From Polaribacter reichenbachii (GTDB taxonomy: Bacteria > Bacteroidota > Bacteroidia > Flavobacteriales > Flavobacteriaceae): DNA of 64,000 nucleotides. The DNA is taken from assembly GCF_001975665.1 (NCBI RefSeq), contig NZ_CP019419.1, positions 1,736,001 to 1,800,000 of the forward strand, given 5' to 3'. The first letter of the stretch is position 1. Each line of letters opens with the position of its first letter. This document shows, in pieces, positions 18,548 through 28,202 of this stretch. A program made the position numbers and the translations under genes. The notes under the pieces are model-generated. The model was not told where the DNA came from. It searched no databases and worked only from the letters and a program-made list of their open reading frames with translations.

Positions 18548-21355
18548 ATGAAAAAAATTGTTTTATCAATATTTGTGATGCTATTCTTTTTTACAGGAAT
18601 AAACGCTCAGAATATTGTAAAAGGAGTCGTAACAGACAGCTATTCTGAAAAACCTCTAAATGGTGTTTTGGTAACTGTTATTAGTACTACGTTAAATCAA
18701 GAAACAGGTGCTGATGGAGTATTTGTAATAAAAAATATACCAAACGGATCTTATATATTAGAGATAAAATTATTGGGTTATGAAACTCAAAATTTCCCGA
18801 TTGAATTAAATGAAGATACCATAGATTTAGGTCGAATTCAGTTATATGAAGATATAACTGAAGACCAAGATTTAAGTTTAATTACCATTACAGATGATGA
18901 ATTAAATGATGATGCTAGTGCTGCAGATAATATTTCTGGTTTATTGCAAGCCTCTAAAGATCTTTATTTAAGAACTGCTGCTTATGAGTTTAGTTCTTCT
19001 TTTTTTAGAATTAAAGGTTTAGATTCAGAAAATGCCAAGGTGCTTATTAATGGTATAGATATGAATAAACTGTATAGCGGAAGACCACAATGGAGCAACT
19101 GGGGTGGTTTAAACGATGTTCTAAGAAACCAAGAATTTAGTAATGGTTTAACACCTTCTGCGTATACATTTGGTGGTGTGTTAGGTTCAACGAATATGAA
19201 TGTTAGAGCTTCTGAACAAAGAACAGGTACTAAAGTTTCTTACTCTTCATCTAATAGAAGTTATGCGCATAGGCTTATGGTTTCTCATTCTTCTGGTTTG
19301 TCAGAAAATGGTTGGGCTTATACATTTGCTGCAAGTAGAAGGTCTGCGATAGAAGGTTTTGTAGATGGTACAAGTTATAATGCAAATTCTATGTTTGCAT
19401 CCGTAGAAAAGAAATTTAACGAAAAACATAGCATAAATTTCACTTCTATTACTGCTTTTAACAGAAGAGGTAAATCATCCCCGCAAACACAAGAAGTTTT
19501 CGATTTAAAAGGTATAGCTTATAATTCTTACTGGGGATATCAAGGAGGGCAAATGAGAAACTCTCGTATAAAAGAGGTATTTGAACCAATTTTAATGTTA
19601 AATCATTATTGGACTTTGAATGATAAGACATCTATAAACACAAATATTTCTTATCAATTTGGTAGAACTGGTAATAGTAGAATAGATAATAATGGAACTA
19701 GAGTAGATGGAACTGCTGTTGATGGAAATGGAAATCCATACATCGTTAATCTTGGCGCTTCTAATCCAGATCCTACTTATTATCAAAAACTACCAAGTTA
19801 TGGTTTAAGACAAGGTTATGCTAATATTTACGGTATTCAGCAAAACTTTTTAAATGATGGTCAATTAAATTGGAGTAGTTTATATAATGCCAATTTAAAT
19901 TCTGCAAATGGTGGTAATTCATCTTATGTTTTATATGAAGATAGAAATGATGATAAGCAATTAACCATCAATAGTATTTTAGCACACGAAATTTCTGAGA
20001 ATATTACTGTAAACGGAAGATTACAATACACTCAATTAAAATCAGAAAATTTTGCAGAAGTAATCGATTTATTAGGCGGTACAGGTTATTTAGATGCAGA
20101 TTCTTTTGCAGATACTTTCAATGAGAAACAGAATGATTTATTAAATCCTTTAAATGTTGTAGGCGAAGGAGATAAATTTAAATACAATTTCGATTTAAAT
20201 TCTAGTGTAATTGATGGTTTTGTGCAAAGCCAATTTAAATACAATAAAGTAGATTATTATTTAGCGGCAAATATATCAAGAACTGCACATCAAAGAGAAG
20301 GTTTGTTTCAAAATGGAGGTTTTGCAGACAATTCTTTAGGCAAATCAGAAAAATTATCATTTACAAATTTTGGTGTAAAAGGAGGCTTAACTTATAAATT
20401 AACAGGGCGTCATTTATTTGATTTTAATGCAGGTTATTTAACTAAAGCACCCAATTTAAGAAACTCTTTTTCGAATTCTAGAGAAAATAACAACACTGTA
20501 GATAACTTAACAAGCGAAAAAATAATTTCTACTGATGTAAGTTACATTTATAGAAGTCCAATTGTACAGGCTAAATTAACAGGATATTATATTGATGTGC
20601 AAGATGCAACTGAAATCTCTTTTTTCTTTGCTGATGGAATTGGAGGCGATAATACAGCCTTTGTACAAGAAGTTTTATCGGGTATAGATAAAAAACATTT
20701 TGGTGCTGAATTTGGTATAGAAGCACAAGTTACACCAACAATTAAATTAAAAGCGGCAGGTAACTTTGGTCAGTATACTTACAATAACAATCCAAATTTA
20801 TATTTAACTACAGAAAACAACACACGTTCTCAAGACGCTGGTTTTGTAGATGGTCGTAAAGATTTTGGAGAAGCAAACCTAGAAAACTATAAGTTAGCTG
20901 CAGGACCACAGACAGCTTATTCATTAGGTTTTGAATATAGAGATCCAGATTATTGGTATGTTGGTGCTACAGCAAATTTTTTCGATAATACTTATGTAGA
21001 TATTGCTCCTTTAACCAGAACATCAAACTTTGCAGATGATGGAGGAATCCCTTTTAATGATTATGATGAGGAAATTGCCAGAGAGCTACTACAACAAGAA
21101 AAATTTGGTAGTTATATGGTAGTAAATATGATTGGTGGTAAATCTTGGAAAACTGGAAATCAATACATTAGTGTTTTTGCAAGTATTGGTAATATTTTTA
21201 ATACAGAATATAAATCTGGAGGTTTTGAACAAGGTAGAAATGCAAATTATAGAGAATTAAAAGCAGATAAAGAATTAGATACACCCGTTTTTGGAAACAA
21301 ATATTGGTTTGGAAGAGGAACAAATTACTTCTTAAACGTAAGCTATAGTTTCTAA
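18548..21355 (+). CDS. TonB-dependent receptor with carboxypeptidase-like regulatory domain
   Basis: A 935-residue receptor with a signal peptide ending NAQ (about residue 21). It has a CarboxypepD_reg-like domain (about 23-105), an acidic linker (LNDDASAADNISG), a plug with FRIKGLDSENAKVLINGIDM (about 150-230) and a barrel ending in Phe. It is followed after 29 bp by a DUF5689 lipoprotein and is divergent from an exported nuclease/phosphatase. This trio suggests uptake of nucleic-acid breakdown products or another phosphorylated nutrient. No SusD-type partner is present. Confidence 0.85.
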   Translation: MKKIVLSIFVMLFFFTGINAQNIVKGVVTDSYSEKPLNGVLVTVISTTLNQETGADGVFVIKNIPNGSYILEIKLLGYETQNFPIELNEDTIDLGRIQLYEDITEDQDLSLITITDDELNDDASAADNISGLLQASKDLYLRTAAYEFSSSFFRIKGLDSENAKVLINGIDMNKLYSGRPQWSNWGGLNDVLRNQEFSNGLTPSAYTFGGVLGSTNMNVRASEQRTGTKVSYSSSNRSYAHRLMVSHSSGLSENGWAYTFAASRRSAIEGFVDGTSYNANSMFASVEKKFNEKHSINFTSITAFNRRGKSSPQTQEVFDLKGIAYNSYWGYQGGQMRNSRIKEVFEPILMLNHYWTLNDKTSINTNISYQFGRTGNSRIDNNGTRVDGTAVDGNGNPYIVNLGASNPDPTYYQKLPSYGLRQGYANIYGIQQNFLNDGQLNWSSLYNANLNSANGGNSSYVLYEDRNDDKQLTINSILAHEISENITVNGRLQYTQLKSENFAEVIDLLGGTGYLDADSFADTFNEKQNDLLNPLNVVGEGDKFKYNFDLNSSVIDGFVQSQFKYNKVDYYLAANISRTAHQREGLFQNGGFADNSLGKSEKLSFTNFGVKGGLTYKLTGRHLFDFNAGYLTKAPNLRNSFSNSRENNNTVDNLTSEKIISTDVSYIYRSPIVQAKLTGYYIDVQDATEISFFFADGIGGDNTAFVQEVLSGIDKKHFGAEFGIEAQVTPTIKLKAAGNFGQYTYNNNPNLYLTTENNTRSQDAGFVDGRKDFGEANLENYKLAAGPQTAYSLGFEYRDPDYWYVGATANFFDNTYVDIAPLTRTSNFADDGGIPFNDYDEEIARELLQQEKFGSYMVVNMIGGKSWKTGNQYISVFASIGNIFNTEYKSGGFEQGRNANYRELKADKELDTPVFGNKYWFGRGTNYFLNVSYSF

Positions 21356-21384
21356 ATAAAAAATATTAAAAAAAAAAAACAATT

Positions 21385-22809
21385 ATGAAAACAAATAAAA
21401 TTTACGGATTTTTATCATTATTAATAGCTTTCTCAGTATTTTCTTGTGTAGCAGATAGTGATTTTGCAGTACCAAATGTTATTGTAGTAGAACCAGATAT
21501 TACAGCAAATTCTAATCTTTTGGCAGTTCAATCTGCATTAATTCAAGAATATAATTCTTCAGAAAATGTTGTTTATACTTTTTATGAAAATGAAGACAAT
21601 CCTACTTATGTAGAAGCTTATGTAGTTTCTACTGATGCTACAGGTAATTTTTACAAAAAATTAATCGTACAAGACAAGCCAGAAAATCCAACAGCAGGTT
21701 TAGAAATTGTGCTAAATAAAACTTCATTAAGTGAAACTTACGAAGTTGGTAGAAAAATTTACATAAAATTAGATGGTTTATCTGTTTCTTATGATGATGG
21801 AGAAAGTATAGGTTCCATAAATCCAGAAAATGGAGTTCCAGGAAAATACGTTCTTGGAGTTTTAGATGGAGGTCAAGTTTATGATATACCATCAACAGAA
21901 ATAGAAAATCATATTTGGAGATCTGCTACAATTGTAGATATTGTACCCACAGCTATTCAATTACAAGATATTACAGACGCACATATTAATACAATGATTC
22001 AATTAACGTCTAGTCAATTTTTAAAATCAGATTTAACAACAACTTTTGCAGGAGAGTCTTATGATGAGTACGATGGATTTAGAACTATTTATGAGTGCGA
22101 AACAGAAGCTACTATTCAATTACAAACAAGTACATTTGCTAGTTTTAAATCTAATGTAGTTCCTCAAGGAAAAGGAATTTTTAAAGGGGTTTTGTCTAAA
22201 GATTACACATCCGAATTTTTGGTTGCTATCATTAATACTCCTTCAGATATCGATTTTACAGATGATACAAGGTGTGATCCTTTGGTTTTAGAATGTTCTG
22301 GGACTTCTGGTGGAGAAACAGTGTTATTCTCTGAAAATTTTGAGGGATTTAATTCTTACGATTCAGAAGGTTGGGACAATATTAATATTGATGGTACTTC
22401 TACAGATTGGTTTTTAGATTCTTTTAATAGTACCTATTCTAGAATTTCAGCCTTCAATTCAGATGAGTCAGATGCTAATGTTTGGTTAGTTACGCCAACA
22501 ATTAATATGGATAATACAACAGGAGAAGAGTTGTTTTTTGACATTCAGGCTAGTTATTTTACAGGTACAAATTTATCAGTATTTGTTTCATCTAATTATT
22601 CGGGAGATCCAACAACGGCAACTTGGTTACGTTTAGATGCTGTAATTCCTACAGGACCTAAAAATTCTTTCGGAACTTTTAATACAGTTGGCCCAATAAA
22701 TATTTCTTGTTTAGATGGCGATATTAATATTGGTTTTTTTTACGAAGGATCAGATCCTGTAGCTACTACCAGATATCATTTAGATAATGTGAAAATTTTA
22801 GGAAACTAA
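21385..22809 (+). CDS. DUF5689 lipoprotein with C-terminal choice-of-anchor J-like domain
   Basis: A 474-residue surface or periplasmic lipoprotein (signal SVFSC, Cys at about 21). About residues 40-285 match DUF5689, an OB-like domain common in Bacteroidota (VEAYVVSTDATGNFYKKLIV and GRKIYIKLDGLSV). About 305-474 form a jelly-roll of the choice-of-anchor J type (LFSENFEGFNSYDSEGWDN to RYHLDNVKI). It is co-directional with and 29 bp behind the TonB receptor. It plausibly acts as the receptor's surface ligand-binding partner, as SusD does for SusC, but this is inferred. Confidence 0.8.
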   Translation: MKTNKIYGFLSLLIAFSVFSCVADSDFAVPNVIVVEPDITANSNLLAVQSALIQEYNSSENVVYTFYENEDNPTYVEAYVVSTDATGNFYKKLIVQDKPENPTAGLEIVLNKTSLSETYEVGRKIYIKLDGLSVSYDDGESIGSINPENGVPGKYVLGVLDGGQVYDIPSTEIENHIWRSATIVDIVPTAIQLQDITDAHINTMIQLTSSQFLKSDLTTTFAGESYDEYDGFRTIYECETEATIQLQTSTFASFKSNVVPQGKGIFKGVLSKDYTSEFLVAIINTPSDIDFTDDTRCDPLVLECSGTSGGETVLFSENFEGFNSYDSEGWDNINIDGTSTDWFLDSFNSTYSRISAFNSDESDANVWLVTPTINMDNTTGEELFFDIQASYFTGTNLSVFVSSNYSGDPTTATWLRLDAVIPTGPKNSFGTFNTVGPINISCLDGDINIGFFYEGSDPVATTRYHLDNVKILGN

Positions 22810-22836
22810 TCCTTTAATTTTTTTTAAATAATATAG

Positions 22837-22867
22837 AACCAGTAATTAAGTTTGCTGGTTTTTTTAT
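22837..22867 (+). terminator. Intrinsic terminator after DUF5689 gene
   Basis: A 6-bp GC-containing stem, AACCAG / CTGGTT, with a 12-nt loop is followed at once by a T-rich run. It separates the TonB/DUF5689 operon from the methylmalonyl-CoA epimerase gene that starts at 22877. Confidence 0.65.
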
Positions 22868-22876
22868 TTTTACAAA

Positions 22877-23278
22877 ATGGATAAAATAGAACACATAGGT
22901 ATTGCTGTAAAAGATTTAGAAAAATCGAATCAATTATTTGCATCACTTTTTGGTGAAAAGCATTATAAAACAGAAGAAGTTTTATCAGAAGGCGTAAAAA
23001 CATCTTTCTTTAAAACTGGACCTAATAAAATAGAGTTATTACAAGCAACAAATCCAGAAAGTCCTATTTCAAAATTTATCGACAAAAAAGGAGAAGGAAT
23101 TCATCATATTGCATTTGCTGTAAATGATATTCTAGCAGAAATTAAAAGACTAAAAGAAGAAGGATTTATCGTTTTAAACGAAATACCTAAGAAAGGTGCA
23201 GACAATAAATTAGTCGCTTTTTTACATCCAAAAAGTACAAACGGAGTTCTTATAGAATTGTGTCAAGAAATCAATTAG
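22877..23278 (+). CDS. mce: Methylmalonyl-CoA epimerase
   Basis: A 133-residue vicinal-oxygen-chelate protein of typical length. It starts MDKIEHIGIAVKDLEKS (metal-binding His at 6), has the second-module His in GIHHIAFAV (about 76) and ends with a metal-binding Glu in VLIELCQE. It interconverts (R)- and (S)-methylmalonyl-CoA in propionate and branched-chain amino-acid metabolism. It is a single gene between a terminator and ftsX. Another glyoxalase-fold function is possible but less likely given the full-length match. Confidence 0.88.
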   Translation: MDKIEHIGIAVKDLEKSNQLFASLFGEKHYKTEEVLSEGVKTSFFKTGPNKIELLQATNPESPISKFIDKKGEGIHHIAFAVNDILAEIKRLKEEGFIVLNEIPKKGADNKLVAFLHPKSTNGVLIELCQEIN

Positions 23279-23351
23279 TTAAAATACTGCAAACTCTTAC
23301 TATCAACTGAATCGTAATTATTATCTTGCAACGATTTTTAACCATAAATTA

Positions 23352-24230
23352 ATGTCATCAAAATTTGACTCTTATCAAAAAAGACGCTTAACATCTTCTT
23401 ACATTTCAGTTGTAATAAGTATTGCTTTGGTACTTTTTATGGTGGGTGTTTTAGGGTTAATATTACTAAAATCTACACAGGCTGCTAATTATGTTAAAGA
23501 AAAAGTAGCAATTACGCTTTTTATAAAAGACAACGTAACTCAAAAACAAATAAAAACTTTTAGAGAATCTCTTTTAACAGAAGAATTCACAAAAAAGGCA
23601 ATTTATACAAGCAAAGCACAAGCTGCAAAAAAATATAGCGAAGAGATTGGTGAAGATTTTTTAGAGTTTTTAGGTGAAAATCCGTTAAAAAACGGAATAG
23701 ATATTTACTTAAAAGCAGATTTTGTAACGCCAGAAAAAGTAGTAGAATTAGAAAAGAGATTTTCTAAAAATGCTTTTGTTGCAGATGTTTCTTACGATAA
23801 ACCGTTAATTAATTTATTAACTAAAAACATTAAAAGAATTAGTTTTTGGCTTTTAGTTTTAAGCGGATTTTTTGGTTTAATAGCAATGATTTTAATTAAC
23901 AGTTCTATTCGATTATCAATTTATTCGAAACGTTTTAATATTAAAACAATGCAAATGGTTGGTGCAACCAAAAGTTTTATTCGCAGACCATTTATTTGGC
24001 GAAGTATAAAATTAGGTTTTGTGGGTGCAATTATAGCTTTAGCAGGTTTAGGAGCAGTAGTTTATTATTTAGATAAATACATACCAAGTTTAAACTTTTT
24101 AGAAGATTATATTACTTTAGGATATATTGCAGTAGGTGTACTTTTATCAGCACTTATAATTACTTGGCTTAGTACATTTTTTGCAACACAACGTTTTTTG
24201 AATCTAAAAACAGACGAACTTTATTATTAA
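23352..24230 (+). CDS. ftsX: Cell division protein FtsX
   Basis: A 292-residue inner-membrane protein. It has an N-terminal cytoplasmic tail, TM1 at about 18-42, a periplasmic domain (about 45-165), then three more TM segments (about 170-190, 222-245, 258-280) in the FtsX/MacB arrangement. The MQMVGATKSFIRRPF loop is typical. With the ATPase FtsE (not in the window) it regulates septal peptidoglycan hydrolases. It begins a compact rightward run, ftsX-DUF3098-uppP-truB, with gaps of 4, 3 and 64 bp, a common Bacteroidota order. Confidence 0.92.
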   Translation: MSSKFDSYQKRRLTSSYISVVISIALVLFMVGVLGLILLKSTQAANYVKEKVAITLFIKDNVTQKQIKTFRESLLTEEFTKKAIYTSKAQAAKKYSEEIGEDFLEFLGENPLKNGIDIYLKADFVTPEKVVELEKRFSKNAFVADVSYDKPLINLLTKNIKRISFWLLVLSGFFGLIAMILINSSIRLSIYSKRFNIKTMQMVGATKSFIRRPFIWRSIKLGFVGAIIALAGLGAVVYYLDKYIPSLNFLEDYITLGYIAVGVLLSALIITWLSTFFATQRFLNLKTDELYY

Positions 24231-24234
24231 AAAT

Positions 24235-24477
24235 ATGAAAAAAGAAATCAATCAAGAGCAAGAATTTTTATTCGGTAAAAAGAACTATATCATTATGCTT
24301 ATTGGTATTGTTTTTATCACTTTAGGATTTATTTTTATGTCTGGTGGTGGTAGTGATGATCCTAATGTTTTTAATGAAGAAATCTACAATTGGCAACGAA
24401 TTCGTTTAGCGCCAACTTTAGTAATTATAGGATTAGGAATAGAAATTTATGCAATATTAGTAGACCCAAAAAAATAA
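24235..24477 (+). CDS. DUF3098 small membrane protein
   Basis: An 80-residue protein with two hydrophobic segments (about 18-36 and 58-75) and a Gly/Ser/Asp-rich loop between them (MSGGGSDDPNVFNEEIYNWQR). It matches the DUF3098 family, found almost only between ftsX and uppP in Bacteroidota. Its function is unknown. Tight spacing to both neighbours suggests an envelope role. Confidence 0.85.
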   Translation: MKKEINQEQEFLFGKKNYIIMLIGIVFITLGFIFMSGGGSDDPNVFNEEIYNWQRIRLAPTLVIIGLGIEIYAILVDPKK

Positions 24478-24480
24478 GCT

Positions 24481-25275
24481 ATGGATGTTTTAGAAGCAAT
24501 AATTCTTGGAGTAATTCAAGGATTAACAGAATTTTTACCAGTATCATCTAGTGGTCATTTAGAATTAGCAAAAGCTATTTTAGGTGATACTTCAGTGCCA
24601 GAAGAAAGTTTAACCTTTACTGTAGTTTTACACTTTGCAACTGCCTTAAGTACATTGGTTATTTTTAGAAAAGAAGTTGCAGAAATTCTTAAAGGATTAT
24701 TCCAATTTAAGTGGAATGATGAATTAAAATTTTCTTTAAAAATTATCATTTCTATGATTCCTGCAGTTGTTGTAGGTTTACTTTTCGAAGAGCAATTAGA
24801 ATCTTTTTTTGGGGGTAAAATTTTATTAGTAGGTGTAATGTTGTTAGTTACAGCTTTGCTTTTATTATTGGCAGATAAAGCAAAAAACACCAATAAAGAA
24901 GTCTCTTTTTGGAATTCTGTAATTATTGGGGTTTCTCAAGCAATTGCAATGTTACCTGGTATTTCTAGATCTGGAGCAACTATTTCTACTTCAGTTTTAT
25001 TAGGTATAGATAGAACAAGAGCTGCAAAATTTTCATTTTTAATGGTAGTGCCTTTAATTTTTGGAAAGATTGGTAAAGATGTTTTAAGTGGCGATTTAAA
25101 TTTTCAATCCTCAGAAATGGTGCCAATTTCAGCAGGTTTTATAGCTGCATTTTTAGCAGGTATTTTAGCTTGTAAATGGATGATTGCTTTGGTTAAAAAA
25201 AGTAAATTATCTTACTTTTCAATTTACTGTGCAGTAGTTGGTGTAATTGCAATTGGTTATGCTCTTTTTAACTAA
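24481..25275 (+). CDS. uppP: Undecaprenyl-diphosphatase (UppP/BacA)
   Basis: A 264-residue polytopic membrane enzyme of normal length. Both family signatures are present: GLTEFLPVSSSGHLEL near residues 14-30 (catalytic Glu and His) and MLPGISRSGATIS near 158-171 (catalytic Arg). It dephosphorylates undecaprenyl pyrophosphate to recycle the carrier lipid for cell-wall synthesis. It follows the DUF3098 gene by 3 bp and precedes truB. Confidence 0.95.
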   Translation: MDVLEAIILGVIQGLTEFLPVSSSGHLELAKAILGDTSVPEESLTFTVVLHFATALSTLVIFRKEVAEILKGLFQFKWNDELKFSLKIIISMIPAVVVGLLFEEQLESFFGGKILLVGVMLLVTALLLLLADKAKNTNKEVSFWNSVIIGVSQAIAMLPGISRSGATISTSVLLGIDRTRAAKFSFLMVVPLIFGKIGKDVLSGDLNFQSSEMVPISAGFIAAFLAGILACKWMIALVKKSKLSYFSIYCAVVGVIAIGYALFN

Positions 25276-25339
25276 TTTAGGTTGATGTTTATCTAGTATT
25301 AAACTGATTATATAAAGTTAGAAACACTTTATTTTTTGA

Positions 25340-26035
25340 ATGATAAGAACAGAAGAAGATTTTAAAAATGGTCAAGTTTTATTGGTTGATAAACCTCTAA
25401 CGTGGTCCTCTTTTCAGGTTGTAAATAAATTACGTTGGCATATTAAGCAACGTTTTAACATCAAAAAAATAAAAGTGGGTCATGCAGGTACTTTAGATCC
25501 GCTTGCGACTGGTTTATTAATAATTTGTACAGGCAAGCAAACTAAAGAAATTAACACGTATCAAGGTCAAATAAAAGAATATACAGGTACAATTACTTTA
25601 GGCGCAACAACACCAAGTTACGACTTAGAAACTGAGGTTAACGAGACTTTTGCTACAGAACATATTACAGAAACTTTATTGAAAGAAACTACTCAACAAT
25701 TTATTGGGAATATTCAGCAGAAACCACCCATTTTTTCAGCAATTAAAAAAGACGGAAAACGTTTGTATGAATTGGCTAGAAAAGGAGAAACTACAGAAAT
25801 TAAATCTAGAGAAATAACTATTTCAGAATTCGAAATTACAAATATAGATTTACCAAATGTAGATTTTAGAGTGGTTTGCAGCAAAGGAACTTACATTCGT
25901 TCTTTAGCTTACGATTTTGGGAAAGCACTAAATTCTGGCGGACATTTATCAGTCTTAAGAAGAACCAAAATTGGTGATTTTTCAGTTGATGATGCAGTAT
26001 CTATAGAGCAATTTATAGAAGAATTAGAGCGTTAA
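25340..26035 (+). CDS. truB: tRNA pseudouridine-55 synthase TruB
   Basis: A 231-residue enzyme with the TruB active-site motif GHAGTLDPLATGLL (catalytic Asp at about residue 51). It also has the PPIFSAIKKDGKRLYELAR and CSKGTYIRSLAYDFG motifs. It makes pseudouridine at position 55 in the T-loop of tRNAs. It is short because the C-terminal PUA-type extension of proteobacterial TruB is absent, as is usual in Bacteroidota. It converges with marC, whose stop is 4 bp away. Confidence 0.95.
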   Translation: MIRTEEDFKNGQVLLVDKPLTWSSFQVVNKLRWHIKQRFNIKKIKVGHAGTLDPLATGLLIICTGKQTKEINTYQGQIKEYTGTITLGATTPSYDLETEVNETFATEHITETLLKETTQQFIGNIQQKPPIFSAIKKDGKRLYELARKGETTEIKSREITISEFEITNIDLPNVDFRVVCSKGTYIRSLAYDFGKALNSGGHLSVLRRTKIGDFSVDDAVSIEQFIEELER

Positions 26036-26039
26036 AATA

Positions 26040-26654
26040 CTACTGTAAATTCGTAAAGTAGCTTGTAATTCCGCTTAAAATACTTTGCACAGCATAAGAA
26101 GCTAAAATTAATCCCATAATTTTACTAATTACTGTAATTCCGTAACTACCAATTCTTTTTTGCAAGAGATTTGCACCCAAAAGAATAATACAAGTTAGCC
26201 CAATAACTAATAAAACAATTCCTGTTGTAATAATTTGTTGCTGAATGGTATATAACTTATTATCTGTCATTAAAACTACAGCCATAATTGCACCTGGTGA
26301 TGCTATTGATGGTATTGCAATAGGAAAAATGGTAACGTGTTTATAGTCTGTAATTCGGTTTTTCTCGAGTTCGGGTTTACCATCACCAAAAATCATTGTT
26401 AAGGCAAACAAGAATAAAATTACACCACCAGAAATCTGAAAAGCATCTAAAGAAACAGACATACCTTCCAGAATCAATTGCCCAATTACAATAAAAAACA
26501 AAAGAATTAAAAAGGCTATTACAGAAGCACGAACAGCAATTTTTTTCTTGTATTTTAAATCAAATTCTTTGGTAGCTTCTAGGTAAACAGGTATACTACC
26601 TATAGGATCTATAACAGCAAATACAAAAAATATAGTGGTTAAAATTTCAGCCAT
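26040..26654 (-). CDS. MarC-family integral membrane protein
   Basis: A 204-residue protein with six hydrophobic segments and the conserved VIDPIGSIPVYLEAT start and IPSIASPGAIMAVV centre of the MarC/UPF0056 family. Its function is not established (older links to multiple antibiotic resistance are not supported for the family). The DUF3124 lipoprotein gene ends one base before it, so the two are co-transcribed. Confidence 0.88.
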   Translation of the reverse strand: MAEILTTIFFVFAVIDPIGSIPVYLEATKEFDLKYKKKIAVRASVIAFLILLFFIVIGQLILEGMSVSLDAFQISGGVILFLFALTMIFGDGKPELEKNRITDYKHVTIFPIAIPSIASPGAIMAVVLMTDNKLYTIQQQIITTGIVLLVIGLTCIILLGANLLQKRIGSYGITVISKIMGLILASYAVQSILSGITSYFTNLQ

Positions 26655-26655
26655 A

Positions 26656-27165
26656 TTATTGTATTCGTTTTGCCTGAGTTGTAAAAGATAAGCCTTGTTG
26701 GCCCATTGTAGAGGTCATAACACCTTCAAATAAAGGTTCTGAGCAATTATTAGGAATTTTCCATTCGAAAATAAAGTTAGCACCTGTACCACCAGAAATA
26801 TCTATTTCATCAATAATAATTTCTGTAGTTTCCATTGGTTTTAAGAATATAGGATAGTCGAAATATTTTCTTAACGAATTTCCATGCGTATCAAAATACT
26901 CAGCTTTTAAAAGGTAAATTGTATCTAAATCACTAGTATTTCTCATACTAACCATAGCTGTTAAATTATGAGTTTTATGCTCTGTTAAACTATAGATTTG
27001 AGAATAGATAGACAAGTAAGATTTTCCATATTTTAGAGAATCTGTTTCTTTTAATTCTATAGCTCTTTTGGACCAATTTTCTGGATTAATAGAGCTAATT
27101 TCTTTTTGCTTATGGCAGCTAAAAATTAGTAATATTAAAACTAATGCAATATATTTTGATTTCAT
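26656..27165 (-). CDS. DUF3124 lipoprotein
   Basis: A 169-residue lipoprotein (LLIFSC, Cys at about 17). About residues 55-165 match DUF3124, an Ig-like beta fold with NTSDLDTIYLLKAEYFDTHG, a METTEIIIDEIDISGG turn and GANFIFEW. It is located in the periplasm or inner leaflet of the outer membrane. It is the first gene of a two-gene leftward unit with marC. Its function is unknown. Confidence 0.75.
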   Translation of the reverse strand: MKSKYIALVLILLIFSCHKQKEISSINPENWSKRAIELKETDSLKYGKSYLSIYSQIYSLTEHKTHNLTAMVSMRNTSDLDTIYLLKAEYFDTHGNSLRKYFDYPIFLKPMETTEIIIDEIDISGGTGANFIFEWKIPNNCSEPLFEGVMTSTMGQQGLSFTTQAKRIQ

Positions 27166-27681
27166 AAAGTCAATATTTTCAGATTTCTAACAATTTAATT
27201 TATATTATCAAATATATTATATTTTGCTTATATATTTTTTTGTTCTGTATATTTTGTCTATCCTAAATAATAACGTAAAACTCCTGTTGTAGATTTTGAA
27301 ATGTCTCATAAATATGTTTTTTTTGATGTTTAAAGTGTTAAATCTTTAAGAACGAGTTTAACAATTATAAAGTTTAATAATTGAGATATGTAATGAATAA
27401 ATCTAAAAATTAGAAAACAACATTTGAAGAGAAATCAGTAATGTTTAGACTGATTGGTGAGATGATTTGATGATGTAATTTTGTGTTTTTCATAGATTTG
27501 TAAATTACATAAAATAAGTCGATTTTGCTAAGAAAATAGCCTTTTTTAACCTTTTTTAGTCAAATTTTAATAAAAAATGAAAGATTTTAGCCTTTTTTGA
27601 TTGGGTTAACAATCAATTCATTTGCGCTAAAATTAAGTCAATTCTTGCTGTAGTTTTGTGATTCATAAAACAATAGCGATA
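27166..27681. other. AT-rich intergenic region with an inverted repeat and promoter-like box
   Basis: This 516-bp stretch lies between two divergent lipoprotein genes and holds no convincing ORF or RNA gene. Visible are two AGCCTTTTTT direct repeats near 27540 and 27589, a 20-bp inverted repeat at 27597-27616 (TTGATTG, 6 bp, CAATCAA), and a TAGTTTTG box at 27651-27658, about 24 bp upstream of the rightward start. It looks like an extended promoter region. Confidence 0.5.
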
Positions 27682-28176
27682 ATGAAACTTAAACATATAT
27701 TTAAAATATTTCTGATAGCAAATCTAGTATTTATCTATTCTTGTGATTCTAAAAAGGCAGATAAAACTAATTTTATAGACAATTCTGATGTAGTTTTTAT
27801 AGAGTTAAACAATGGAAAAACTGAAATTATTAGAAAAAATTACGAAGATGGTTTTGTTTTTGATAATTGGAACGCATATAACATAGCCAATGCCCAATTA
27901 TTAAGAATGGAAAATGATGAGTTTAAGATATCTAAAAATAGAATTATTTATTTAAAGAAATTTGTAAATAATCTTTCAGAAACTATTCCTAGTTGGTTGC
28001 ATTCCAGTGAGGTAGAAAAAGAAATAAAAGATGTAGAAAGAGAATTTTCTGTTTTAATTGATGAGTTAAATGAGTCTACCCAACAAATAAGAACAAATTG
28101 TAAAGAATTAAATAAAGAATTTAAAGACCTAAGAAAAGATATAAATGAAAGAGTAGAAGATTATACAAATAGCTAA
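27682..28176 (+). CDS. Hypothetical lipoprotein with C-terminal coiled coil
   Basis: I start it at the ATG at 27682 (164 residues). The GTG at 27658 would put eight residues before the signal and overlaps the likely promoter box. The signal ends VFIYSC (lipobox Cys at about residue 21). The rest is charged, and about residues 110-160 are strongly helical with heptad-like spacing (VEKEIKDVEREFSVLIDEL). No family was recognised. It is a single gene closed by a strong terminator 26 bp downstream. Confidence 0.65.
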   Translation: MKLKHIFKIFLIANLVFIYSCDSKKADKTNFIDNSDVVFIELNNGKTEIIRKNYEDGFVFDNWNAYNIANAQLLRMENDEFKISKNRIIYLKKFVNNLSETIPSWLHSSEVEKEIKDVEREFSVLIDELNESTQQIRTNCKELNKEFKDLRKDINERVEDYTNS

Positions 28177-28202
28177 TTTATTTTAATGGAAAAAGAAAAG
28201 TA

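Noticed and set aside
24555..24893. A 112-codon leftward frame inside uppP
   Set aside because: Lies antisense to a well-conserved enzyme and its product looks like low-complexity shadow coding.
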